NCBI GenBank assembly: GCA_023954375.1 | Contig: JAMLIC010000030.1 | Location: 1 to 64,000, forward strand | Length of the DNA stretch: 64,000 bases | Direction: 5' to 3' | Source: Planctomycetota bacterium | Lineage (GTDB): Bacteria; Planctomycetota; J058 | In this document: one piece after another, positions 1-8,576 of the stretch | How the letters are laid out: every line of letters starts with the position of its first letter | How positions within the stretch are numbered: the stretch's first letter is position 1 | The notes under the pieces: model-generated | Seen by the model: the letters and a program-made list of their open reading frames with translations, nothing else | What the model was told of the DNA's origin: nothing | The model's database searches: none | Translations under genes and position numbers: made by a program

Positions 1-225
1 GAGCACCGTCCCCACCGGGACCACGGTCCCCGGCTCGACGCACAGCGCCTCCACGACCCCGTCCTGCCACACCTCGACCTCGACGTTCGCCTTGGACGTG
101 GCGACCACGGCGACCAGGTCGCCGCGTCGCACGCGGTCGCCCGGCCGCACCAGCCACTCGACCAGGCGCCCCTCGTCCATGTCGGCGCCGAGCGACGGCA
201 TGCGGAACGCGCCCTCAGCGCTCAC
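1..225 (-). CDS. E2 component of 2-oxoacid/acetoin dehydrogenase, N-terminal lipoyl domain (partial)
   Basis: The reading frame leaves the window at position 1, so only the N-terminal lipoyl (biotinyl/lipoyl-attachment) domain is visible. It contains MPSLGADMDEG near the start, the turn VATSKANVEVE with the candidate lipoylated lysine, and a typical GTVVPVGTVL strand. The lysine sits in TSKA rather than the usual DKA, a tolerated variant. Two starts are possible: GTG at 225, which overlaps the upstream E1-beta stop, or ATG at 201. The overlap argues for translational coupling, so the longer form is given. In the family the lipoyl arm shuttles acyl groups from E1 to the E2 catalytic core; that core would lie beyond the window. 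Whether the complex uses pyruvate, a branched-chain acid or acetoin cannot be decided here. Confidence 0.8.
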   Translation of the reverse strand, partial: MSAEGAFRMPSLGADMDEGRLVEWLVRPGDRVRRGDLVAVVATSKANVEVEVWQDGVVEALCVEPGTVVPVGTVL

Positions 226-1201
226 GGCCGAGCGTCCTTCGCGCGGCGGCCACGATCGCCTCCGCCTGCGGGAGCGCGGCCTGCTCCAGGTGGCGGGCGT
301 ACGGGATCGGGACCTCCACGCTGCACACCCGCTCGACCGGCGCCTCGAGGTCGAAGAACGCCTGCTCGACGAGCCGCGCGCTCACCTCGGCCGCGAAGCT
401 GCCGCTGCGCCAGCCCTCGTCGACGATCACGGCCCGGTGGGTCCGGCGCGCCGAGGCGAAGACGGTCGCGTCGTCGAGCGGGCGCAGGACGCGCAGGTCG
501 ATCACCTCCGCCGAGACGCCCTCGCCGGCCAGCCGCTCGGCCGCCTCGAGCGTCTTCCAGAGCGAGCCCCCGTAGGTGACCAGCGTCACGTCGTCGCCCG
601 CCCGCCGCACGGCCGCCCGCGCGATGTCGACGGGCGCCGGCTCGGGCGGCAGCTCGCCCTCGAGGTTGTAGAGGCCGACGTGCTCGAAGATCAGCACCGG
701 GTCGGGGTCCTCGAGGGCGGGCCAGAGCATGCCGCGCGCGTCGGCCAGCGTGGCCGGCGTGAGCACCTTGAGCCCCGGGACGTGCGCGAACCAGCCCTCG
801 AGGCTGTGCGAGTGCTGGGCGGCGAGCTGTCGCCCCGCGCCCGTGGCCATGCGGATCACCAGCGGGACGCCGAACTGGTCGCCCGACATGTGGCGCAGCG
901 TCGCCGCCGTGTTCAGCACCTGGTCGAGCGCCAGGAGGCTGAAGTTCACGGTCATGACCTCGACGATCGGGCGCAGGCCGCCGAGCGCCGCCCCGATCCC
1001 GGCGCCCACGAACCCCGCCTCGGAGAGCGGGGTGTCGCGCACGCGCTCCTCGCCGAACTCCTCCTGCATGCCCCGGCTCACGGCGTAGCAGCCGCCGTAG
1101 CGGCCCACGTCCTCCCCCATGAGGAACACGCGCTCGTCTCTGCGCAGCGCCTCGCACAGCCCGGCGCGCACCGCGTCGCGGTAGGTGACGCGTTCGGTCA
1201 C
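215..1201 (-). CDS. Thiamine-dependent dehydrogenase E1 component, beta subunit
   Basis: This 328-residue protein matches the E1-beta family (PdhB/AcoB/BkdB) over its whole length. It starts MTERVTYRDAVRAGL and has GEDVGRYGG, RVRDTPLSEAGFVGAGIGAAL, GDQFGVPLVIRMATGAG and QHSHSLEGWFAHVPGLKV, all family signatures of the Pyr transketolase domain. It is followed by a C-terminal transketolase domain with VTYGGSLWKTLEAA and VIDLRVLRPLDD. Its GTG start lies within the stop of the alpha subunit gene (GTGA overlap) and its stop overlaps the E2 start, so the three are very probably co-translated. Together with alpha it forms the alpha2beta2 E1 that decarboxylates a 2-oxo substrate with thiamine diphosphate. 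Length fits both acetoin and pyruvate types. Confidence 0.92.
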   Translation of the reverse strand: MTERVTYRDAVRAGLCEALRRDERVFLMGEDVGRYGGCYAVSRGMQEEFGEERVRDTPLSEAGFVGAGIGAALGGLRPIVEVMTVNFSLLALDQVLNTAATLRHMSGDQFGVPLVIRMATGAGRQLAAQHSHSLEGWFAHVPGLKVLTPATLADARGMLWPALEDPDPVLIFEHVGLYNLEGELPPEPAPVDIARAAVRRAGDDVTLVTYGGSLWKTLEAAERLAGEGVSAEVIDLRVLRPLDDATVFASARRTHRAVIVDEGWRSGSFAAEVSARLVEQAFFDLEAPVERVCSVEVPIPYARHLEQAALPQAEAIVAAARRTLGRER

Positions 1202-2175
1202 GGGCGGCCTCCCTCGGCGTGGACGAAGCGCGTCAGGTCCTCGAGCGGCTCGAGCGGCCCCTCCTCGGCGAAGGCCACCGCGTCGTCGAGCTCGGCCTCG
1301 ACCTCGCGCTCGATGCGCGCCCGCGCCTCCGCCGTCAGCCAGCCCGCCGCCTCGAGGCGACCCGCCAGCGCGGGGAGCGGGTCCTTCGCCCGCCAGCGCG
1401 CGACCTCGGCCTTCCCGCGGTAGAGCTCGGGGTCGAACATGGAGTGCGGCCGGAAGCGGTAGGTCCTGAGCTCCAGGAAGTAGGGGCCGGCGCCGCCGCG
1501 CACCACCTCGAGCGCCCGGCGCGTGGCCTCGATCACGGCCAGCGGGTCCATGCCGTCCACGGCCTCGGCCGGCACGCGGTAGCTCTCGGCCCGCCGCACC
1601 AGGTCGGTCTCCGCCTGCGAGCGGTGCAGGGCGGTCCCCATGGCGTAGAGGTTGTTCTCGCAGCAGAAGAGGACGGGCACGCGCCAGAGCGCCGCGAGGT
1701 TCATGGCCTCGTGGAACTCGCCCTCGGCCATGGCGCCCTCGCCGAAGAAGCACGCCGTCACGCGCGGGCGGCGGAGCATCTGGTCGGCGAGCGCCAGGCC
1801 CACGGCGACCGGCAGGTGCCCGGCGACGATGGCGTTGCCGCCGTAGAAGCGCGTCGCCGCGTCGAACAGGTGCATGGAGCCGCCGCGCCCCCGGCTGCAC
1901 CCGACGACCTTGCCGAACATCTCGGCCATGATCGAGCGCGCGCTCACGCCGCGGGCCAGCGCGTGGCCGTGCTCGCGGTAGGTGGCCACCACCGCGTCGT
2001 CGGGGCGCAGCTCGCGCATGACCCCGACGGCGACCGCCTCCTCGCCTATGTAGAGGTGGAGGAACCCGCGGATCTTCTCCGCCGCGTAGAGCTCGGCCGA
2101 GCGCTCCTCGAGGCGGCGGATGCGCAGCATGTCGCGCCAGAGCGCCAGGCCGGTCTCGCGGTCGAGCGCGGTCAC
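1198..2175 (-). CDS. Thiamine-dependent dehydrogenase E1 component, alpha subunit
   Basis: The 325-residue product is a full-length E1-alpha subunit. Visible motifs are FLHLYIGEEAVAVGV, TYREHGHALARGV, the thiamine diphosphate/Mg motif GEGAMAEGEFHEAMNLAAL ending in CENN, and the loop RTYRFRPHSMFD that carries the conserved Ser. Many starts are possible in this G+C-rich frame; GTG at 2175 is chosen because it overlaps the stop of the acetyl-CoA synthetase gene (GTGA) and gives the family length. The gene sits between a CoA ligase and E1-beta in one coupled operon. That arrangement resembles both pyruvate and acetoin dehydrogenase loci, some of which carry an acetyl-CoA synthetase. I infer generation of acetyl-CoA from two carbon sources, but the substrate is not determined. 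Confidence 0.92.
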   Translation of the reverse strand: MTALDRETGLALWRDMLRIRRLEERSAELYAAEKIRGFLHLYIGEEAVAVGVMRELRPDDAVVATYREHGHALARGVSARSIMAEMFGKVVGCSRGRGGSMHLFDAATRFYGGNAIVAGHLPVAVGLALADQMLRRPRVTACFFGEGAMAEGEFHEAMNLAALWRVPVLFCCENNLYAMGTALHRSQAETDLVRRAESYRVPAEAVDGMDPLAVIEATRRALEVVRGGAGPYFLELRTYRFRPHSMFDPELYRGKAEVARWRAKDPLPALAGRLEAAGWLTAEARARIEREVEAELDDAVAFAEEGPLEPLEDLTRFVHAEGGRP

Positions 2176-3935
2176 GCGCCCGCCTCGAGCGTGGACGTGT
2201 CGCCCTCGGGCAGGCCCAGCTCGCGCGCCTTCAGCAGCCGGCGCATGATCTTGCCGCTGCGCGTCCGCGGCAGCGCGGCGACGATCTCGAGCTCCTTGGG
2301 GGCGATCGCCGCGCCGAGCCGGCGGCGTGCGTGGGCCAGCAGGTCGGCGCGCAAGGCGTCCGTGCCCTCGTGCCCGGGCCGCAGCGACACGAACGCCTTC
2401 ACCACCTCGCCGGCGATCGGGTCCGGCTTGCCGATCACCCCGGCCTCGGCCACGGCGGGGTGCTCGAGCAGCGCGCTCTCCACCTCGAAGGGGCCCACGA
2501 GGTGCCCCGACGTCTTGATCACGTCGTCGGCCCGGCCGACGAACCAGAAGTAGCCGTCCTCGTCGCGGCTGGCGAGGTCGCCCGTGAGGTACCAGCCGCC
2601 CGCGAAGCAGCGGCGGTAGCGCTCGTCGTCGTGCAGGTAGCCGCGGAACATGGAGGGCCAGCCCGGCCGGAGGGCCAGCTCGCCCTGCTCGCCCGGCGCG
2701 TGCACCTCCTCCACGCCCGCGTCGGTCCGGCGCACGATCGCGGCCTCGACGCCCGGGAGCGGCCGGCCCATCGAGCCCGGCCGGATCGGCTGGGAGGCGA
2801 AGTTGGCGATCATGACCCCGCCCGTCTCGGTCTGCCACCAGTTGTCGTGGATCGGCAGGCCGAGGGCGCGCACGCCCCAGCGCACCGCCTCCGGGTTCAG
2901 CGGCTCGCCGACGCTGGCGACGAAGCGCAGGGCCGAGAGGTCGAACGGGCGCGCCGCCTCCTCGCCGACCTTCATCATCATGCGGACCGCGGTGGGCGCG
3001 GTGTACCACACGTTGACCCGCTGCTCCTCCAGGATCCGGTACCAGCGCTCGGCGTTGAAGTCGCCCTCGTCGATGATGCTCGTCACGCCGTTGGTCAGCG
3101 GGGCGATCACGCCGTAGGAGACCCCGGTCACCCAGCCCGGGTCGGCCGTGCACCAGTAGACGTCGCCCTCGCGCAGGTCGAGGGCGAGCTGCGCGGTGAC
3201 GTGGTGGGCGACGACCGCCTCGTGCACGTGCACCGCGCCCTTGGGCAGGCCCGTGGTGCCGCTCGTGAAGTGCAGGAGCGCCATGTCGTCGGGCGCCGTG
3301 GCCACGAGCTCGTGGGAGGGGCTGGCCCGCTCGAGCAGCCGCCACAGGTCGAGGGCGCCCTCGCAGCGGGTGACCTCGTCGGGCTCGCCCACGAGCAGGA
3401 CGTGCTCGAGCCCGGGCAGGCGCGCGCGGAGCGGGGCGACCTTCTGCGCGTAGAGCGCGGGCGTCGTCACGAGGACCTTGCCCGCGCCGCGCTCCAGGCG
3501 CGCCTGGATCGGCTCGGGGCCGAAGGCCGAGAAGAGGCCGCAGAACACGGCGCCCCGCTTGAGGGCGCCCAGGGCCACGACGTGCAGCTCCGGCACGCGT
3601 CCCAGGAGCGTGAACACCCGGTCGCCCCGACCCACGCCCAGGGACCGGAGCACGTCCGCGCAGCGGTCGGTCTCCTCGCGGAGCTGGCCGTAGGTCAGGT
3701 CGCGCGGCGGGCCCCGGCGGGGCAGGAACCGCAGGGCGACGCGGTCCCGCGCCGGGCCCCGGGCGTGGCGGTCGACCGCCTCGTGGGCGATGTTGAGCCC
3801 CCCGCCGGGGAGGCCCTCGAGCTGCGCGCGCGCCGCCTCCCACGAGAACTCCGCGCGCGCGCGCTCGTAGTCGAGGAGCCGGGGCGGCGGCGCGTCACCG
3901 CGCCTGACCTTCTCCAGCGCCGGGGGGGTCGGCAT
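2172..3935 (-). CDS. acsA: Acetyl-CoA synthetase-like, AMP-forming acyl-CoA ligase
   Basis: The protein (587 residues from ATG 3935) belongs to the ANL adenylating family and looks like an acetate or propionate-CoA ligase. Motifs in order are the P-loop-like TSGTTGLPKGAV (about residue 225), DNWWQTETGG, the YLTGD core, GRADDVIKTSGHLVGP hinge and RSGKIMRRLLKA with the C-terminal catalytic lysine (about residue 558). The Trp in NWWQTETG is the acetate-pocket Trp of acetyl-CoA synthetases. An AGGAGG lies just upstream of ATG 3935; a GTG at 3953 is an alternative. It is the first gene of the operon with E1-alpha, E1-beta and E2, with GTGA coupling to E1-alpha. A regulatory acetylation site, if used, would be that C-terminal lysine. 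Confidence 0.9.
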   Translation of the reverse strand: MPTPPALEKVRRGDAPPPRLLDYERARAEFSWEAARAQLEGLPGGGLNIAHEAVDRHARGPARDRVALRFLPRRGPPRDLTYGQLREETDRCADVLRSLGVGRGDRVFTLLGRVPELHVVALGALKRGAVFCGLFSAFGPEPIQARLERGAGKVLVTTPALYAQKVAPLRARLPGLEHVLLVGEPDEVTRCEGALDLWRLLERASPSHELVATAPDDMALLHFTSGTTGLPKGAVHVHEAVVAHHVTAQLALDLREGDVYWCTADPGWVTGVSYGVIAPLTNGVTSIIDEGDFNAERWYRILEEQRVNVWYTAPTAVRMMMKVGEEAARPFDLSALRFVASVGEPLNPEAVRWGVRALGLPIHDNWWQTETGGVMIANFASQPIRPGSMGRPLPGVEAAIVRRTDAGVEEVHAPGEQGELALRPGWPSMFRGYLHDDERYRRCFAGGWYLTGDLASRDEDGYFWFVGRADDVIKTSGHLVGPFEVESALLEHPAVAEAGVIGKPDPIAGEVVKAFVSLRPGHEGTDALRADLLAHARRRLGAAIAPKELEIVAALPRTRSGKIMRRLLKARELGLPEGDTSTLEAGA

Positions 3936-4034
3936 GGGGCCTCCTCGAGGCACGAACGAGCACGGGGCGTGCCCGTCGCAAGCGCCGCGGAGACGGCGAT
4001 CGAGTCATCGCCCCGTGACGGGGCACGCGCGGCG

Positions 4035-6746
4035 TCAGCGGGGGCGGCGCGGGAGCGTGAAGCGGAAGGTGGTGGTCCGGTCGGGGACGCTCTCGGCCCA
4101 CATGCGGCCCCCGTGCGCGCGGACGACCTGGTGCGCGATGTAGAGGCCGAGCCCCAGCCCGGGGGTCCGCGTCGCCTGGACCCCGCGCCCGCGCGCGAAG
4201 CGGTTGAAGACCGAGGCCAGCTCCGCCGGCGGGATCCCCGGCCCCTCGTTGGTGACGGCGACCTCGACCTCGTCCTCGCGGGGGGACACGTCGACCCGGA
4301 TGTCGGCGCCGGGCCTGCCGTACTTGACCGCGTTCGAGAGGAGGTTCTCGAGCACCTGCTGGAGGCGGTCGGGGTCGGCCCAGGCGGTGGCGCCGGCCGG
4401 CGACGAGACCACGACGCGCCGGCCGGCCTGCTCGGCCGGCGGGTGCTCGGCCAGCGCGGTGACGACGGCGCCGACGTCCACGAGGCGCGGCTCGAGCGAG
4501 AGCCGGCCGGCCTCGACGCGCGACGCCTCGAGCAGGTCCGCGATCATGCGGCCGAGCCGGACGGCGCAGCTCCTGATCCGCTCGAGCGACCCGCGCTCCT
4601 GCGCGCTCAGCCGCTCGCCGCCGAGCGCGAGGAGCCGGTCGGCCGCGAGCTGGATCGTCCCCACCGGCTGCCGCAGGTCGTGGGCCACGATCGACGTCCA
4701 CTCCTCCCGCAGCCGCTCGTGCTCCTTCTGCTCGCGGATGTCCTGGAGCAGCTCGACGGCGCCGACCACCTCGTGGCCGAGGCGGATCGGCGTGGCGCTG
4801 ATCAGGACGGGCACCGGCTCGCCCGAGGCCGTCGTGATCGCGTGCTCGGCCCGCACCACGGTCACGCCCTCGCGGAGCACGCGGCGCAGCGGCCGCTGGG
4901 CCTCGGGCACCCGCGCCCCGGACGGGTCGCGCAGCTCGTGCGCGAGCGGGTCCCCGCCGCGGAACAGGACGGCCGCCGCGTGGTTGTGCATGCGGAGCCG
5001 CTCCTCGCGGTCGATCACGACGATCGCCTCCGGCATCTGCTCGAGGACGCTCTGCAGCCAGGAGCGCTGGCCCGCCTCGCCCGCGTAGAGCGTCGCCGTC
5101 TCGATCGCCACGCCGGTGCGGGCCGCGAGCTGGTGGACGCGCCGCTCGTCCTCCTCCGAGAAGCTCCGCCCGCCGGGCGCGTGGGCCAGGTAGAGGTTCC
5201 CCACAGCCCGTCCCCGGTAGCGGATCGGGACCCCGAGCAGGCTCCCCAGCTCCGGGTGGCCGGGCGGGAAGCCGGCGAAGCGGGAATGCCGGCGGACGTC
5301 GTCCGTCCGGAGGGTCTGCCCGTCGCGGCTGACGAGCCCGAGGGTGCCGACGGGGCGCGGGAGGCGCCCGATCGCCCGGGTGACGTCGTCGGGCATGCCG
5401 AGCGAGATCCAGGGGTCGAAGGGCGCCGCCGGGTCGGTGCCCACGCCGAGGGCCGCGTACTCCGCCCCGGTCAGCGCCCGGGCCTGGAGGACGATCACGT
5501 TGAGGACGGTCGCGAGGTCGGGGCCGGTCAGCCGGGCGACGGCATCGGCGACCGCCGCGTCGGCGCGCGACAGCGCCTCGAGCTCCGCCCGCAGCCGCTG
5601 CTCCGTCTCGTGCGCGCGCTGGAGCGCCGCCTCGGCGCGCTTCTGCGGGGTGATGTCCTGGACGGCGCCGATCCCGCCCACGACCTCGCCGCCCGCGCCG
5701 CGCTCGAGGTCGGCCCGCGCGCGCACCCACCGCACCTCCCCGTCGGCCAGGACCCGGTGCTCGAGGTCGTAGGGCTCCTCGCCCCGGAGCGCCGCCCTCC
5801 AGCGGCGGTCCACCCGCTCGCGGTCGTCGGGGTGGACGCGGCCGAGGAAGCTGGCGAAGGTGACGCGCGCGCCGCGAGGGACGCCGAAGATCCGACGCGC
5901 CTCGTCGGACCAGGAGAGCTCGTCCGTGCGCACGTCGAGCCGCCAGCTCCCCACGTGGGCCACGGCCTGCGCGCGGCGGAGGTCGTCCTCGCTCTGGTGC
6001 AGGGCCAGCTCGACCCGGCGGCGCTCCCGCACGTCGCGCACGAACCCCTGCCAGCGCCCGTCCGGCAGGATCCGGGCGCTGACCTCGACGGGCAACCAGC
6101 CGCCGTCCTTGCGCCGCAGGCTCCACTCGGCGACGTGGACGCAGCCCTCGAGCAGGTGCTCCTTCGAGCGGCGCAGCCGCTCGACGTCCTCGGAGGGGAT
6201 CAGGTCCGCGATCGTCTTGCCGATGAGCTCCTCTCGCGCGTAGCCGAGCATGCGGCAGCCTGCGTCGTTGACGTCCGTGTACCGCCCGTCGAGGTCCGCG
6301 ACGAAGATCCCGTCGGGCGCGAGGTCGACGAAGCTGCGCAGCGCGCCGGCGGCGGCGCGCTCGGCGGCGTAGGCCCCGGCGAGGCGCTCGCGCAGGGCGC
6401 CGGCGCCCCAGCCGACGGCGGTGAGGACCACGCCGGGGAGGAGCAGGACCGCCGGGCGCGTGGCCGAGCCGGCGAAGACCAGCGCGACCAGGAGCGCCGA
6501 CAGCGCCGCGGAGGCCGCCCCGGCCCAGCGCCCACCCAGCCAGGCGCTCGCGAGGACGGCCGGGAAGAAGGAGAACCATGCGAACGGCCGCAGGAGCGGC
6601 CAGAGCAGCCAGCCGATCCCCAGCGCCACGATCGGAGGGCCGACGGCGACCAGCGCCGCCCGCGCCCGGTCCGGCAGCGGCCCGATCCGCCACCCGGATC
6701 CGGCCGCCCGCTCCTGCGCGGCGGGGCTCGTCGCCAGGGTCGCCAT
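4035..6746 (-). CDS. Membrane multi-PAS/GAF sensor histidine kinase
   Basis: A 903-residue sensor kinase. Residues about 30-118 form four hydrophobic helices of the short KdpD/DUF4118-like type. Next come a PAS domain (LAPDGIFVADLDGRY, about 138-250), a second PAS/PAC with HVGSWRLDV and HPDDRERV, a GAF domain (about 400-560, LGSLLGVPIRYRGR) and a third PAS (QMPEAIVVIDREERL). The transmitter has the phospho-acceptor motif VAHDLRQPVGTIQ (His about 687), N-box ENLLSNAVKYG and G-boxes NEGPGIPP and GLGLGLYIAHQ. No response regulator or receiver domain is adjacent, so it is an orphan whose partner lies elsewhere. The gene is divergent from the DksA-like gene with about 200 bp between. The ligand cannot be predicted. 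Confidence 0.93.
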   Translation of the reverse strand: MATLATSPAAQERAAGSGWRIGPLPDRARAALVAVGPPIVALGIGWLLWPLLRPFAWFSFFPAVLASAWLGGRWAGAASAALSALLVALVFAGSATRPAVLLLPGVVLTAVGWGAGALRERLAGAYAAERAAAGALRSFVDLAPDGIFVADLDGRYTDVNDAGCRMLGYAREELIGKTIADLIPSEDVERLRRSKEHLLEGCVHVAEWSLRRKDGGWLPVEVSARILPDGRWQGFVRDVRERRRVELALHQSEDDLRRAQAVAHVGSWRLDVRTDELSWSDEARRIFGVPRGARVTFASFLGRVHPDDRERVDRRWRAALRGEEPYDLEHRVLADGEVRWVRARADLERGAGGEVVGGIGAVQDITPQKRAEAALQRAHETEQRLRAELEALSRADAAVADAVARLTGPDLATVLNVIVLQARALTGAEYAALGVGTDPAAPFDPWISLGMPDDVTRAIGRLPRPVGTLGLVSRDGQTLRTDDVRRHSRFAGFPPGHPELGSLLGVPIRYRGRAVGNLYLAHAPGGRSFSEEDERRVHQLAARTGVAIETATLYAGEAGQRSWLQSVLEQMPEAIVVIDREERLRMHNHAAAVLFRGGDPLAHELRDPSGARVPEAQRPLRRVLREGVTVVRAEHAITTASGEPVPVLISATPIRLGHEVVGAVELLQDIREQKEHERLREEWTSIVAHDLRQPVGTIQLAADRLLALGGERLSAQERGSLERIRSCAVRLGRMIADLLEASRVEAGRLSLEPRLVDVGAVVTALAEHPPAEQAGRRVVVSSPAGATAWADPDRLQQVLENLLSNAVKYGRPGADIRVDVSPREDEVEVAVTNEGPGIPPAELASVFNRFARGRGVQATRTPGLGLGLYIAHQVVRAHGGRMWAESVPDRTTTFRFTLPRRPR

Positions 6747-6950
6747 GCCTCCATGGTCGCGCGAGGCGGCGCGGCCGCGCGGACGAGGTTCGCCGGGGCC
6801 GGGCGAGGGCCGCGCAAGCGGCCGCCCGGCAAGGAGGTCGGCCCGTCGTCGCGCAGGCGCTCACCCGCTGCCCGGGTGCACGGTCAGTCGCCCACCCTGC
6901 GGGTGCCCGGCCCGTGGTTCGCGGGCTCCTGCGCGAGGAGGCGTGGAGCG

Positions 6951-7475
6951 ATGATCCAGCGGGACCGGACGGCGCTGCTCCGTTCGCTCCGGCGGGCGCT
7001 CGAGCGACGGGCCGTCGAGCTGAGCCGGAGCGTGAGCGCGGACCTCGAGGAGCTGGGCCGCAGCGCCGAGGAGCACCACCTCGCGGACATGGACGACCTG
7101 GGCGGGGACGCGCTCGACCAGGAGGCGACGTTCGCGCTCATGGAGCTCGGCGGCGACGAGCTGGAGCAGCTCCGCTGGGCGCTCGCCCGGCTCGACGAGG
7201 GGACCTACGGCGTGTGCGAGGACTGCGGCGACGAGGTCCCCGAGGAGCGGCTGGTCGCGCTCCCGCTGGCGACCCGCTGCCTGCCCTGCCAGGTCGCCGC
7301 CGAGGCGGGCGCGCCGGCGGCGGCGGTCGGGCCGGCAGCCGTGGAGGCGGACGAGGAGCTGGGGGAGGGTGAGGAGGAGGGTGAGGAGGAGGAGGAGGAG
7401 GAGGAGCCTCCGCCGGACGAGCGGTTCGCCCTGCTCGAGGAGGAGGAGGAGGAGGACGAAGAGAAGGAGGAGTGA
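6951..7475 (+). CDS. DksA/TraR family zinc-finger protein with acidic tail
   Basis: The product is 174 residues. The first part is a helical hairpin (RRALERRAVELSRSVSADLE) followed by DMDDLGGDALDQEA and GTYGVCEDCGDEVPEERL, then RCLPC, so four cysteines form the canonical DksA/TraR C4 zinc finger. DksA-like proteins bind the secondary channel of RNA polymerase and modulate initiation, often with ppGpp; here the acidic coiled-coil tip (DDLGGD) is compatible with that. The last 60 residues are an Ala-rich linker and a run of Glu codons, far beyond normal family length, probably disordered. AGGAGG at 6936-6941 supports ATG 6951. The stop codon is immediately followed by the GTG of the CapA-like gene, so the two are likely co-translated. 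Confidence 0.85.
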   Translation: MIQRDRTALLRSLRRALERRAVELSRSVSADLEELGRSAEEHHLADMDDLGGDALDQEATFALMELGGDELEQLRWALARLDEGTYGVCEDCGDEVPEERLVALPLATRCLPCQVAAEAGAPAAAVGPAAVEADEELGEGEEEGEEEEEEEEPPPDERFALLEEEEEEDEEKEE

Positions 7476-8576
7476 GTGACGACCCGGCTCTTCCTCGCGG
7501 GCGACGTCATGACGGGCAGGGGGATCGACCAGGTGCTGACCACCCCCTCGGAGCCGACCCTGCACGAGTCTTTCGTGAAGGACGCGCGCGAGTACGTGCT
7601 CCTGGCCGAGGACGTCAACGGTCGGATCCCGCGGCCCGTCGCGCCGGCCCACGTGTGGGGCGCGGCGCTCGAGGAGCTGGAGCGCCGCGCGCCCGACGCC
7701 CGGATCGTCAACCTGGAGACGAGCGTCACCCGCAGCGGCGCCTGGGAGGCCAAGGGGATCAACTACCGCATGCACCCGGACAACGTCGCCGTCCTGACGG
7801 CCGCGGGCGTGGACGTCTGCGGCCTGGCGAACAACCACGTCCTCGACTGGGGCGTGGACGGGCTGCTCGAGACGCTCGAGACCCTCCGCCGGGCCGGCGT
7901 CGTCCCCGTCGGCGCCGGGCGTGACCAGGACGAGGCGTCGCGCCCGGTCGCCGTGGACCTCGGCGGCGGGCGCCGCCTCCTCGTGCTCGCGGCAGGCGCG
8001 GAGAGCAGCGGGATCCCTCCCGGGTGGGCGGCAGGGCCGGGCCGGCCCGGCGTCCACCTCCTCCCGGACCTCTCCCGGGCCACGGCGCGGCGCCTCGGCG
8101 CCCTGCTCGAGCCGGCCCGGCGGCCGGGCGACGTGGTCGTCGCCTCGGTCCACTGGGGCCCGAACTGGGGCTACGAGGTCCCGGCGGCGCACCGCCGCTT
8201 CGCCCACGCCCTGGTCGAGGCGGGGGTGGACGTGGTCCACGGACACTCGTCGCACCACCCGCTCGGGATCGAGGTCCACCAGGGGCGCCTGATCCTGCAC
8301 GGGTGCGGCGACTTCATCGACGACTACGAGGGGATCGCCGGCCACGCCGCCTACCGGCCGGACCTCCGGCTGATGTTCTTCCCGCGCCTCGACGCGGAGA
8401 CCGGGCGGCTGGAGCGGCTGGACCTCGTGCCGCTCCGGGCCGAGCGCTTCTCGCTCGTGCGCGCCTCGCGCGACGACGCGGTGTGGCTGACCGAGACGCT
8501 CGGCCGCGAGGGGCGGCCGCTCGGGACGAGGGTCGTCCTCGCGCCCGACGGCGCGCTCACGCTCGCGTGGGGGTGA
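7476..8576 (+). CDS. CapA-family (poly-gamma-glutamate capsule-type) metallophosphoesterase-like protein
   Basis: The 366-residue protein has the CapA/PgsA fold signatures: LFLAGDVMTGRGID at the N-terminus, IVNLETSVT, GLANNHVLDWGVDGLLET, SVHWGPNWGYE and HGHSSHHPLGIEV. These residues form the calcineurin-like metal site in the family. The family was named for capsule poly-gamma-glutamate synthesis, but many stand-alone members have unknown function, and no pgsB/C genes are nearby. No signal peptide or membrane helix is seen, so the location is probably cytoplasmic. The GTG start abuts the preceding stop. Its 3-prime end overlaps the convergent hydrolase gene by 20 bp. I infer a phosphatase-like or cell-surface polymer role at low certainty. 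Confidence 0.88.
   Translation: MTTRLFLAGDVMTGRGIDQVLTTPSEPTLHESFVKDAREYVLLAEDVNGRIPRPVAPAHVWGAALEELERRAPDARIVNLETSVTRSGAWEAKGINYRMHPDNVAVLTAAGVDVCGLANNHVLDWGVDGLLETLETLRRAGVVPVGAGRDQDEASRPVAVDLGGGRRLLVLAAGAESSGIPPGWAAGPGRPGVHLLPDLSRATARRLGALLEPARRPGDVVVASVHWGPNWGYEVPAAHRRFAHALVEAGVDVVHGHSSHHPLGIEVHQGRLILHGCGDFIDDYEGIAGHAAYRPDLRLMFFPRLDAETGRLERLDLVPLRAERFSLVRASRDDAVWLTETLGREGRPLGTRVVLAPDGALTLAWG

Noticed and set aside
2331..6950. Long plus-strand frame reaching into the DksA-like gene.
   Set aside because: Antisense to acetyl-CoA synthetase and the histidine kinase; only its last 525 bases are a real gene.
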